NCBI GenBank assembly: GCA_041645435.1
Contig: JBAZQB010000001.1
Coordinates: forward strand, 1 to 64,000
From: Methanoregula sp.
Lineage (GTDB): Archaea > Halobacteriota > Methanomicrobia > Methanomicrobiales > Methanospirillaceae
Direction of reading: 5' to 3'
DNA: 64,000 bases
Positions 33,873 through 41,402 of this stretch are shown piece by piece (within the stretch, counting starts at the first letter, position 1; the number at the start of each line of letters is the position of its first letter). The notes beneath the pieces were generated by a model that was not told the DNA's origin, made no database searches, and worked only from the letters and a program-made list of their open reading frames with translations. Both the position numbers and the translations under genes were made by a program.

Positions 33873-34042
33873 ATCCGTTCCTGCACGTTTTGGGTGGTGA
33901 CGGCAGCATGTTTTTCAGCTTCATGTGCCATTCTTTATGCCGTCCGAGGTTCAACACTACCGACAGCAGGTGAAGTATTCTGCTTTGCCCGGCGCAATCC
34001 TGAAATACCTTTAACGGGCAGAAATGTAGAGGGAGAACGATC

Positions 34043-34405
34043 ATGAACAATATATCACCCAAAGTACAGAACCAGCTGGGCATGCTCCAGCAAATCCAGC
34101 AACAGCTCCAGACCATCCTCCAGCAGAAAGCCCAGTACGAGATGGCTGTCCGCGAAGCCAAGCGTGCGCAGGAAGAGATCAGCGATGCAGCTGAGGATGC
34201 AGTCATGTATATGAGTGTCGGCACTGTCATGATGCAGAAGAAGAAAGATGTTGTCAATGCCAAGCTTACCGAGAAGGTAGAGACTCTCGAGCTGCGTATC
34301 AAATCCCTAGAAAAACAGGAAAAGATGCTGGCGGGCAAGTTTGAGCAGATGCAGGCCCAGATCAAGGCAGCGCTCGAAAGCAAGGGTTCTCCTTCAGCCG
34401 CATAA
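34043..34405 (+). CDS. pfdB: Prefoldin beta subunit
   Basis: A 120-aa coiled-coil protein: N-terminal helix MLQQIQQQLQTILQQKAQYE, a central beta hairpin DAVMYMSVGTVMMQKKKD and a C-terminal helix with KSLEKQEKMLAGKFEQMQAQ. Prefoldin is a jellyfish-shaped chaperone of alpha2beta4 composition that delivers proteins to the thermosome. GAGGGAG precedes the ATG. The alpha subunit is not in the window. Confidence 0.95.
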   Translation: MNNISPKVQNQLGMLQQIQQQLQTILQQKAQYEMAVREAKRAQEEISDAAEDAVMYMSVGTVMMQKKKDVVNAKLTEKVETLELRIKSLEKQEKMLAGKFEQMQAQIKAALESKGSPSAA

Positions 34406-34484
34406 TCAACTCTCTTTTTTTATCTTTGCAAAGTACGCTGTTGGTTCCGGCAGCTTTTTTGTATCCGGGCGCAAAAGAGCATGT

Positions 34485-35063
34485 ATGGATATGGCTCCAG
34501 CAGCCCGGCAGTTTTTTTCAATCAAATCTGCCGCAGACCATGCTTCCCGTGCGCATAAAGGGCAGTGCCGGAAAGACCGGAGGACCCCGTACATCGTCCA
34601 CCCTGCCCGGGTAGCGGGGTACGTGAGTATGTTTGGCGGCTCTCACGTGGCGATCATCTCTGCGTGGCTTCACGATGTCTATGAGGATTGTACGCCGGAA
34701 TGGATCTCCCTGACGGATTCTTTTATTTTAGCCCTGCCTCTGCCGGAAGATGAACAGCAGGATATTGCTGCCATTGTCGATGCCCTGACAAAAAAGAATA
34801 CAATCGCCGGAAAATCCGCCCGCCTTTCCGACAGCATAGGGAGGATTCTTGACGCCCCGCCCGAAGCCACGCTGGTCAAGATCTGTGACCGGATCGATAA
34901 TTTCCTGGATACAGCCTGTCGCGACGGGCAGGTAAGGAAACGCTATCTCGTGTCAACGGATGAGATCATCGACCGGCTCTCTGTGCGTGCAGATTTTTAC
35001 GGGCACGAAAAAGCAATGCATACGCTCAAAGAGATCCGGTACGCCTCGCCAAAAAAGGATTAA
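34485..35063 (+). CDS. HD-domain hydrolase similar to (p)ppGpp hydrolases (MESH1/SpoT-like)
   Basis: A 192-aa protein with the RelA/SpoT-type HD pattern: PYIVHPARVAGYVS (first His), WLHDVYEDC (HD plus catalytic ED) and VKICDRIDNFLDTA (late Asp). These match stand-alone alarmone hydrolases rather than generic HD phosphatases. No synthetase domain is fused. Archaea generally lack classical stringent response, so the true substrate (ppGpp, NADPH or another nucleotide) is open. Start chosen at ATG 34485; ATG 34491 is also possible. It converges on the isopropylmalate synthase gene. Confidence 0.72.
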   Translation: MDMAPAARQFFSIKSAADHASRAHKGQCRKDRRTPYIVHPARVAGYVSMFGGSHVAIISAWLHDVYEDCTPEWISLTDSFILALPLPEDEQQDIAAIVDALTKKNTIAGKSARLSDSIGRILDAPPEATLVKICDRIDNFLDTACRDGQVRKRYLVSTDEIIDRLSVRADFYGHEKAMHTLKEIRYASPKKD

Positions 35064-35081
35064 ATGAAAATGGGTAAAGAA

Positions 35082-36599
35082 TTATTTCCGGCTGGTCAGG
35101 TTGATCGCATTGACCAGCGCCTCTACGGATGAGAGAACGATATCGTCCCCGCTTCCGCTGGCATCGAAAATCTTCCCGTGTTCGTCTTCTACGGCAATGG
35201 TGACGTGGCACATCGAGTCCGAACCCCCGGCAATCGCTTCGATGTTGAACTCTTTTAACTGGACCCGCGCCGGCACGATCCCGAAGATCGCGTTCAGGGC
35301 GGCATCAACCGGACCATTACCCACGGCAGAAAAGACATGCTCTTTGCCGTTTACCATCGCCTTTACACTCGCCGTGGGGATCATGTGATTGCCGGTCATG
35401 ATCGCGATGTCCATTAAGTCGAACATCTTGTGGTCCAGTTTGATCTCCATCACGGTCTGGGCAATCTCGTAGAGATCGGCATCGGTCACCCGTTTTCCCT
35501 TGCTGGCGATTGCCTTGACTTTCTCGACAATGGCATCCAGCTGTTTCTCATCCGGATTGATCCGGACCTCGGAGAGCATCTGGTTCACCGCGTGCCTGCC
35601 GACATGTTTTCCAAGGGTCAGCCTGCGCCGGTGCCCGACCATCTCCGGAGTCATGATGCCGGGTTCGAAGGTTGCGGTATTTTTCATGACGCCATGCGAG
35701 TGTATGCCGCTTTCGTGGGAGAAGACATTCTCGCCAACAACCGGCTGGGTTGGCGGTATCGCGATGCCACTGAACCGGGATACGAGGCGCGAGGTCTCTA
35801 CGAGCCGTTCCTTTCTGATACCGGTATTAATCTTGTAGATTGACTCCATGATCATGGTAGTCTGCGCAAGATCGGCATTACCTGCCCGCTCGCCCAGCCC
35901 GTTCACGGTAACCTGTACCTGCGAAGCACCGGCTTCGACTGCGGCAATGGTGTTTGCCACGGCAAGGCCGAAATCATTGTGACAGTGCACGTCGATCGGG
36001 CAATCCACATCCCGGTGTATCCGGGCGATGAGCGTCTTCATTCCTGAAGGTGAGATGACGCCTACGGTATCCGGTACATTGATGATGGTAGCACCGGCAT
36101 CAGCAGCGGTCCGGAAGACTTCGATAAGATAGTCCCAGTCCGTCCGTGTCGCATCCATCGCCGAGAACATGCACTTGTCCGTATGCTCACGGATATAGCC
36201 GATAATATCGGCTGTTATGGCGAGCACTTCTTCCCGGCTCTTGTTGATCGTGTTCTCCCGCTGGATATCCGATGTCGGGATGAATACGTGCACCATGTCG
36301 ACATCGCAGTCAAGACAGGCATCAACGTCTGCTTTGACCGATCGTGCGAGTCCGCAGATGGTGGCCCCGAGATCGAGCTTTTTGATAGCGGCCACCGTCT
36401 CTTTCTCGGCTTTTGACGATGCAGGAAATCCTGCCTCTATCGCGTGAACACCGATGTCAGAGAGCTGACGTGCGATCTGGAGTTTCTGTTCAAAAGTGAA
36501 CGCAATTCCCGGGGTCTGTTCTCCATCCCGGAGCGTAGTGTCGAATACGGTCACGTCTTTCTTCGCTGAGCTAGCGGAGAAGATGACGATCCCCCGCAA
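35082..36599 (-). CDS. leuA: 2-isopropylmalate synthase / citramalate-homocitrate synthase family
   Basis: A Claisen-condensing enzyme of the HMGL-like TIM-barrel family. The core has TVFDTTLRDGEQTPG (metal and active-site region), IEAGFPASSKAEKE, and HCHNDFGLAVANT (metal-binding HxH), and the C-terminal LeuA allosteric domain is present (LKEFNIEAIAGGSDSMCHVT). Sequence alone does not settle LeuA against CimA or AksA. The start is uncertain: the TTG at 36599 and the GTG at 36554 both lie downstream of a good TATA box (36641-36650), whereas an in-frame ATG at 36680 lies upstream of it and is unlikely. It would feed leucine, isoleucine or coenzyme B synthesis. Confidence 0.85.
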   Translation of the reverse strand: MRGIVIFSASSAKKDVTVFDTTLRDGEQTPGIAFTFEQKLQIARQLSDIGVHAIEAGFPASSKAEKETVAAIKKLDLGATICGLARSVKADVDACLDCDVDMVHVFIPTSDIQRENTINKSREEVLAITADIIGYIREHTDKCMFSAMDATRTDWDYLIEVFRTAADAGATIINVPDTVGVISPSGMKTLIARIHRDVDCPIDVHCHNDFGLAVANTIAAVEAGASQVQVTVNGLGERAGNADLAQTTMIMESIYKINTGIRKERLVETSRLVSRFSGIAIPPTQPVVGENVFSHESGIHSHGVMKNTATFEPGIMTPEMVGHRRRLTLGKHVGRHAVNQMLSEVRINPDEKQLDAIVEKVKAIASKGKRVTDADLYEIAQTVMEIKLDHKMFDLMDIAIMTGNHMIPTASVKAMVNGKEHVFSAVGNGPVDAALNAIFGIVPARVQLKEFNIEAIAGGSDSMCHVTIAVEDEHGKIFDASGSGDDIVLSSVEALVNAINLTSRK

Positions 36600-36640
36600 A
36601 ATCCTTGCGAGTAGCCATGCCTCTTTATTCGCATGCGGAT

Positions 36641-36650
36641 TATTTAAAGG
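36641..36650 (-). promoter_or_regulatory. Candidate TATA box of the isopropylmalate synthase gene
   Basis: CCTTTAAATA on the minus strand, predicting transcription start near 36619. This decides against the upstream ATG at 36680. Confidence 0.5.
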
Positions 36651-36710
36651 AAATCTCGATTCTGGAAAAACCGGCAGCAATTTCGCCGCAAATCCGATAC
36701 GAATAGCGAT

Positions 36711-36720
36711 ATGTTTAATA
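36711..36720 (+). promoter_or_regulatory. Candidate TATA box of tRNA-Tyr
   Basis: ATGTTTAATA lies about 35 nt before the tRNA 5' end, near the expected distance. Confidence 0.4.
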
Positions 36721-36751
36721 CTGATTTATCCCTACATTAATAGCGCAGTGC

Positions 36752-36857
36752 CCCGCCTTAACTCAGCCTGGTAGAGTGCGCGGCTGTAGATTGGTTTACC
36801 GTTATAGGTAACTGCGCGGCTACCGCGATGTCCCCGGTTCGAATCTGGGAGGCGGGA
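36752..36857 (+). tRNA. tRNA-Tyr (GTA) with a 32-nt intron
   Basis: The acceptor stem pairs CCCGCCT with AGGCGGG and shows the C1-G72 pair that marks archaeal tRNA-Tyr. The anticodon stem CGCGG/CCGCG encloses CTGTAG, with anticodon GTA at 36786-36788, interrupted after position 37 by an intron at 36790-36821. The T-arm is CCCGG-TTCGAAT-CTGGG. Splicing would use the archaeal bulge-helix-bulge endonuclease. Confidence 0.92.
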
Positions 36858-36873
36858 TTTACTGTATCAATGT

Positions 36874-36946
36874 GCCCAGGTAGTGTAGTGGCCTATCATG
36901 ATTGCCTGTCACGCAATCGACTCGGATTCGAATTCCGACCTGGGCG
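36874..36946 (+). tRNA. tRNA-Asp (GTC)
   Basis: The acceptor stem pairs GCCCAGG with CCTGGGC, the anticodon stem ATTGC/GCAAT encloses CTGTCAC (anticodon GTC), and the T-arm is TCGGA-TTCGAAT-TCCGA. It lies 16 bp after tRNA-Tyr, so the two may be co-transcribed. The 297 bp after it, before the Cache gene, show no coding or strong structure. Confidence 0.95.
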
Positions 36947-37243
36947 TCACTACGATTTTTTTCTTTTTGTTGTTTTTCCCTGAATAGTTCCTGCCCCCGG
37001 AAGCACAATGTATTTGGTTTTCGATTGGGGTAAATGACTAATCACCCCTAATGGAAAAATGTTGAAGTGGGTAGGGGGTACCTCCCTCATTAGCAATCCG
37101 GGAACGGATCGAACGGATGTATGTACCTTCGGATTACAGGAAATTCATCCGATTTAATGAAAGATAATCGGCTGGCCGGAATTATCCGGCATCACTCATT
37201 CCGGAACCTTTAGCAGGAAAAAAAGATGTGGGGTGTTGAACCT

Positions 37244-38665
37244 TCACTTCACCTGCACGCCATAGACCCCGCTGCCGATCCACCACGTGTCATCCACCGG
37301 TTTCATGTACACCAGTTTCGGCACCGATGCGGTGTGGTTAGCCGCTGTGTCCGGGAACATCGCGTGGGAGAACCCGGTCCCGTTGTGGATGGCATTGATG
37401 CCGACAACCGTTGTCTTTGCACCATACGGGTCTGTGTAGTCCAAGTAGTTGTATCCTATCCCATCCTTCCAGAACGGATCGGCAAGGATGGTCCCGTCAA
37501 AGGTCTCTGCCCAGACAAAGAGATCGTTGTTCACAAACTGTCCCTTTGGGTTGTTGATCTCTGCAAGGGTCTTTTCCTTGCCGTTCAGCTGTGCGTAAGT
37601 TACGGCACGGTCAACAAGATCGTACATCTCGGTGCGGGTATGGTTCCGGACAACGATCCCCCGGAGATTTCCTTCCCGGAGCTGCTCATATCCGGGGATA
37701 ATGATTCCGGAGAAGATCCAGTAGGAATTATCCACCGGCTCGGCGTAATCGATCTTGGGGGCATAGAATGTCCTGCCGTTTTTTGTCACTGCTGCAACCG
37801 TGTACGAGTACCCGCCGCCATTCCCTGCAAGGTCCCGCATCTCCCGTATCGTGGGGACGCCATCCGGGTCATGGTAGTTGATCAGGTTGATGCGGTTCTT
37901 TGCAGTGTCCGGGGAGAGGGAACTCGCGATCACCGTTCCATTGTAATCGACTGCCATTATTGAGAGTTCCCCGTCGGCAAACGGGCCGGATGGATCACTG
38001 AATGTGGTAAGTGCCTTCTCCTTCCCGTTTGCACGGGCATATGCCACAGCCTGTTTCACAAATCCCGTAAGATCCGCAACTGCGTATACCCGGGTAGCCG
38101 GTCCGATGGCCGCTGACGGGTATACCATACCGGATCCCGCGTAGGTACCTGCACCGACATAACAGGTCCCGTCCATATCGGAGACGACCGAGAGTTTCGA
38201 TTCAACACGGTTGTTGTTCTTCGGGTTGGGGTAATCGTAACTGACATACCCGATGCCGTACCTGGCAGTCTCCGCGAGATTCCGGCCAATGGGGACGCCG
38301 AAACGGTCGGTCAGGTTACGGATATTGGTACCCACCAGCTCGTGATGGAATGGTTCGGCAAGTGCGGTGCCGTCATAGGCTTCGGAAAATACATAGACCT
38401 CGCCCTGCACGAACGGTCCGTTCGGATCATTGAACGCGGCAATTGCCTTCTCCTTTCCGTTCTCGCGGGCGTATGCTGCTGCGCGGTTCACAAGATTTGT
38501 CAGCTCTGCCGGGGTTGTTACCCCGGTCGATACCTTCAGCGTGGGAACAGCGGTTGGCGGAGGTGCCTGCCCGGATTCTTTTGAACCGACCGACTGACTG
38601 CATCCTGCTGAGACCATACATACGATAATCACGACCAGAACAGGAAGAAAACCCCCCAGCTTCAT
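37244..38665 (-). CDS. Triple-Cache lipoprotein
   Basis: A 473-aa exported protein. The N-terminal signal peptide ends in the lipobox VSAGC (Cys22), followed by a Pro/Thr linker, so it is probably a membrane-anchored lipoprotein on the cell surface. Three homologous Cache-type (sCache_2/PilJ-like) modules follow, each opening with an A-Y-A-x-x-N-G-K-E-K helix and a strand such as ELSIMAVDYNGTVIA, and each with a DP(x)G-like turn. Cache domains bind small ligands, but no kinase, methyl-accepting or other output domain is fused. I use the ATG at 38665; upstream in-frame codons have no signal peptide. It is divergent from a single-Cache paralog. Confidence 0.83.
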   Translation of the reverse strand: MKLGGFLPVLVVIIVCMVSAGCSQSVGSKESGQAPPPTAVPTLKVSTGVTTPAELTNLVNRAAAYARENGKEKAIAAFNDPNGPFVQGEVYVFSEAYDGTALAEPFHHELVGTNIRNLTDRFGVPIGRNLAETARYGIGYVSYDYPNPKNNNRVESKLSVVSDMDGTCYVGAGTYAGSGMVYPSAAIGPATRVYAVADLTGFVKQAVAYARANGKEKALTTFSDPSGPFADGELSIMAVDYNGTVIASSLSPDTAKNRINLINYHDPDGVPTIREMRDLAGNGGGYSYTVAAVTKNGRTFYAPKIDYAEPVDNSYWIFSGIIIPGYEQLREGNLRGIVVRNHTRTEMYDLVDRAVTYAQLNGKEKTLAEINNPKGQFVNNDLFVWAETFDGTILADPFWKDGIGYNYLDYTDPYGAKTTVVGINAIHNGTGFSHAMFPDTAANHTASVPKLVYMKPVDDTWWIGSGVYGVQVK

Positions 38666-38816
38666 AACGAAAATTTCGACGGGTAACCAGTTAAATGCTG
38701 TCTCAGGTTCAAGGGGGGAAACAGTTGGGCTGTCCGGCTGGGTTTCATTCCCTGTTCCCACCGGCTGATGTCTGCGGTGTTTATCTGTATTTGTGTCTAA
38801 CCTGTGTGACATAGCT

Positions 38817-39419
38817 ATGAATCTGCGCACCTTCGTAATATCGGGCATTCTCATCATAATATTCCTGTTTTTTGCCGGCTGCACGCAGGGCCAGGTTCCG
38901 GCACTGGTACAGACCCCGGCCCCCTCAACTGGAGAAACGGCAGTCAAACCGGTATCACCGGCAGCGACTTCCTCCATTCCGCCGGTAACATCAAAGGAAG
39001 AGATGGTAGCGTTCGTCAAAGAGGCCGTTACTTACGCAAAACAGAACGGGAAGCAAAAAGCGCTCACGGAGTTTTCCGATCCTCATGGATCGTTTTTCCG
39101 TGGCGTACTGTACATTTATGCGTATGATATCAATGGCACAACGATTGCCCATCCGGTGAACCCGGAAAAGATCGGGATCAACCGCCTCAACGAGAAGGAT
39201 GCGGAAGGCAACCTGTTCATCCGTGACCTCCGGCAGGCTGCCATCAACGGCACGGGTTTTGCCACGTACTATTACATCAACCCGACCCATAACAACGCGG
39301 TGGAGAAGAAACTCGGCTACGCAATGAGCGTCGATCCCACCTGGTGGCTCGGTTCCGGTATCTACCAGGGCCCTGCCGATACACCTATCAAAGATCCGGT
39401 AAATGAAAATCTCCGGTAA
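38817..39419 (+). CDS. Single-Cache lipoprotein
   Basis: A 200-aa exported lipoprotein: signal peptide with lipobox FFAGC (about residue 22), a Pro/Thr linker and one Cache module with YAKQNGKQKALTEFSDPHGS, then YIYAYDINGTTIAHPV, then a WWLGSGIY strand at the end. The last strand is the same as in the third module of the divergent triple-Cache protein, so the two are paralogs. The 151 bp between them may hold both promoters. The ligand is unknown. Confidence 0.82.
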   Translation: MNLRTFVISGILIIIFLFFAGCTQGQVPALVQTPAPSTGETAVKPVSPAATSSIPPVTSKEEMVAFVKEAVTYAKQNGKQKALTEFSDPHGSFFRGVLYIYAYDINGTTIAHPVNPEKIGINRLNEKDAEGNLFIRDLRQAAINGTGFATYYYINPTHNNAVEKKLGYAMSVDPTWWLGSGIYQGPADTPIKDPVNENLR

Positions 39420-39500
39420 ATGAAACCCCGTCTGCTGCCATTGTCACGACAACACCCCCGGGTAAATACTTCCCTCTTTGTCGTGCACGTGGACCTTCTG

Positions 39501-39971
39501 TTACTCCACCCGGTACCCTTTCTCCCTTAAGAACGCGGCAATCCACGGCTCAGCCTCCGCGTCTGCCTTCGGCCGTTTCCGTTCTATCTCTTCCCAAATC
39601 ACCCGGAGCCCCGGGTCTTCGGTATGCATCCCCAGTGTACCCCGTACAGTACCCAGTAATATCCCCTGTTGATCCATCACCCGCATCACAACGCAGCGAT
39701 AGAACTTGCACTGGGCCGGGCTGTCCCGGTGTATGGTGCAACGACAGAGTGCCCCGTCCGGCCGGAGAAACCGGCACGCTGCCGGGTGCTGGTCCGGAAA
39801 CGTGTGATCCACAAACAGGTGTCGTTTATCCTCATCGATCTCGGCAATAAATGGTGAGCCGGTTGAGACCGATTCAGCCGCAAATGTAAATGGCCCGAGC
39901 TGCTGTTCGATCACAATATAGTCACCCAGGTACATGCAGCACGTGCCGCATTGCCGGCAGGTAAATACCAT
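39501..39971 (-). CDS. YkgJ-family cysteine-cluster protein
   Basis: A 156-aa protein with the YkgJ (UPF0153) zinc/iron-chelating cysteine pattern: FTCRQCGTCCMYLGDY at the N-terminus, then CRFLRPDGALCRCTIHRDSP and CKFYRC. The family is widespread and poorly characterised; a metal-binding or redox role is assumed. It stands alone between Cache and lipoprotein genes. Confidence 0.88.
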   Translation of the reverse strand: MVFTCRQCGTCCMYLGDYIVIEQQLGPFTFAAESVSTGSPFIAEIDEDKRHLFVDHTFPDQHPAACRFLRPDGALCRCTIHRDSPAQCKFYRCVVMRVMDQQGILLGTVRGTLGMHTEDPGLRVIWEEIERKRPKADAEAEPWIAAFLREKGYRVE

Positions 39972-40071
39972 TCATCCCCTCGCACAGCTCAATAGGATGC
40001 GGAACTTAAAAAAAAGCGAGTCTGGAAGGTGAATACTAAAAAAACAGGACCGTCTTTACGATTAAAAAAAA

Positions 40072-40692
40072 TTACTGGATCCTGGCTTCTGCCTTACGAA
40101 CCACTTCCTTTAACGTCTCGTAATCCGTCGTTGTACCCCCCATGGTGATGGTTTCTATTACGTTCTTCTTTTTGAAAATTACCGTGTAAATGGCAAAATC
40201 CTGAAGATCCCCTCCCCGGATTTCACGGAAGGCGATGCTCTTGTCACCGATTGCGGGGAACGGGATCTCATACCTCGTTGAACCATTTTTCCCGGAAAGG
40301 ATCCCTTCCGTCTCGACAGCATAGACCTTGACCATATTCTCAGGCGGATAGACGCTGATTGACTGATAAATGCCGGTCAGATCATCTTTTTCTCGGTTCA
40401 TCCGGTAGAATGTTACCCGGTACCCCTGCCGCCAGCCAAGATCGCGGGCGAGCTGGGTAACTTCGCCATAGGTCATCACCGTACGGTCTTTGAGCAGGTA
40501 ATCCGGAGGTACATCCGTTAACTGGAGTGCCATATCGCCCGGCGGTATGGTGGCACTTGTGGTCTCTGGTGTCGGAGTGGTTGCAGCCTGCGTTATCTGC
40601 TGGGGTGGAGATATCGGAGCCGGAGAGAGACAGCCTGCGGAAAGGATCGCCAGTTGCACGATAAGCATGAGTGCAATGAGCCGGATTTTCAT
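40072..40692 (-). CDS. Hypothetical lipoprotein
   Basis: A 206-aa exported protein beginning MKIRLIALMLIVQLAILSAGC, a clear lipoprotein signal peptide. After a Thr/Pro-rich linker the domain (LTDVPPDYLLKDRTVMTYGE and VYAVETEGILSGKNGSTRYE) shows alternating strands and helices but no family I recognise. An upstream Met at 40707 is possible. It is divergent from the GTG-started gene at 40753. Confidence 0.65.
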   Translation of the reverse strand: MKIRLIALMLIVQLAILSAGCLSPAPISPPQQITQAATTPTPETTSATIPPGDMALQLTDVPPDYLLKDRTVMTYGEVTQLARDLGWRQGYRVTFYRMNREKDDLTGIYQSISVYPPENMVKVYAVETEGILSGKNGSTRYEIPFPAIGDKSIAFREIRGGDLQDFAIYTVIFKKKNVIETITMGGTTTDYETLKEVVRKAEARIQ

Positions 40693-40752
40693 ATGGTACT
40701 CCATCACCGGGTGAATTTAATATCTTACCGGAACCTGCATGGATATCCCCTG

Positions 40753-41256
40753 GTGAGCACAAGCACTTTATTGACGGGAGCAGAAGATCATTATACGGTG
40801 AGTTGTTTGACAAAAACCAGCATTGCCATGCTTGACAAGGATCACCATATCCACCTGATCCCCGGTGAACGCGTACTCATGCTGAGCATTGAGCACTCGG
40901 CGATAAGAAAAGTCGAGAATGAACGGTTCGAGGTGGAGTGTTTCATAAAACTCTCCGTTGAAACGTTCCCTCATCCGCTTGAGGATGTTATCCGGTTCAC
41001 ATTCGCGTGCGCCAAGACGCCCGGCCAGCAGATGATGACCGAACTGACATTTGTCCAGAATCATATCATCAAGTTCATCTTCGACCAGGGCCTGTCTGGC
41101 GAACTCTGCGATTGTACTCCTGATGATCCTGAATCCCGGGAGTGCGGGATTACGATCTCCTCTGAAATCAAAAAGCATATGCTTGCTTCTAAGCAGTTTA
41201 GGGAAGCACTCGCCCGGCACGGCGCATTGCCGGACACGGTAATATTCTTAAAATAA
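40753..41256 (+). CDS. Hypothetical protein
   Basis: A 167-aa soluble protein of unknown function, with beta strands in the first half (HYTVSCLTKTSIAMLDKDHH) and helices in the second. It contains scattered cysteines (LCDCTPDDPESREC) but no clear metal site. The GTG start is preferred because the upstream open frame enters the promoter region of the divergent lipoprotein. It precedes the PH-like membrane protein by about 150 bp on the same strand. Confidence 0.6.
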   Translation: MSTSTLLTGAEDHYTVSCLTKTSIAMLDKDHHIHLIPGERVLMLSIEHSAIRKVENERFEVECFIKLSVETFPHPLEDVIRFTFACAKTPGQQMMTELTFVQNHIIKFIFDQGLSGELCDCTPDDPESRECGITISSEIKKHMLASKQFREALARHGALPDTVIFLK

Positions 41257-41402
41257 TTCCGTGACCGTGATTCCGGAATGGGTGCAGATGCAGGATCGGT
41301 GCATCTCTCCATTCAGCAGGAAAAACACGTAAATACTGATAAATATCTTTTTCTCGCAATACATACAATTTGGGAAAGAAGGCTGACGTATGGAGTGGTA
41401 TC

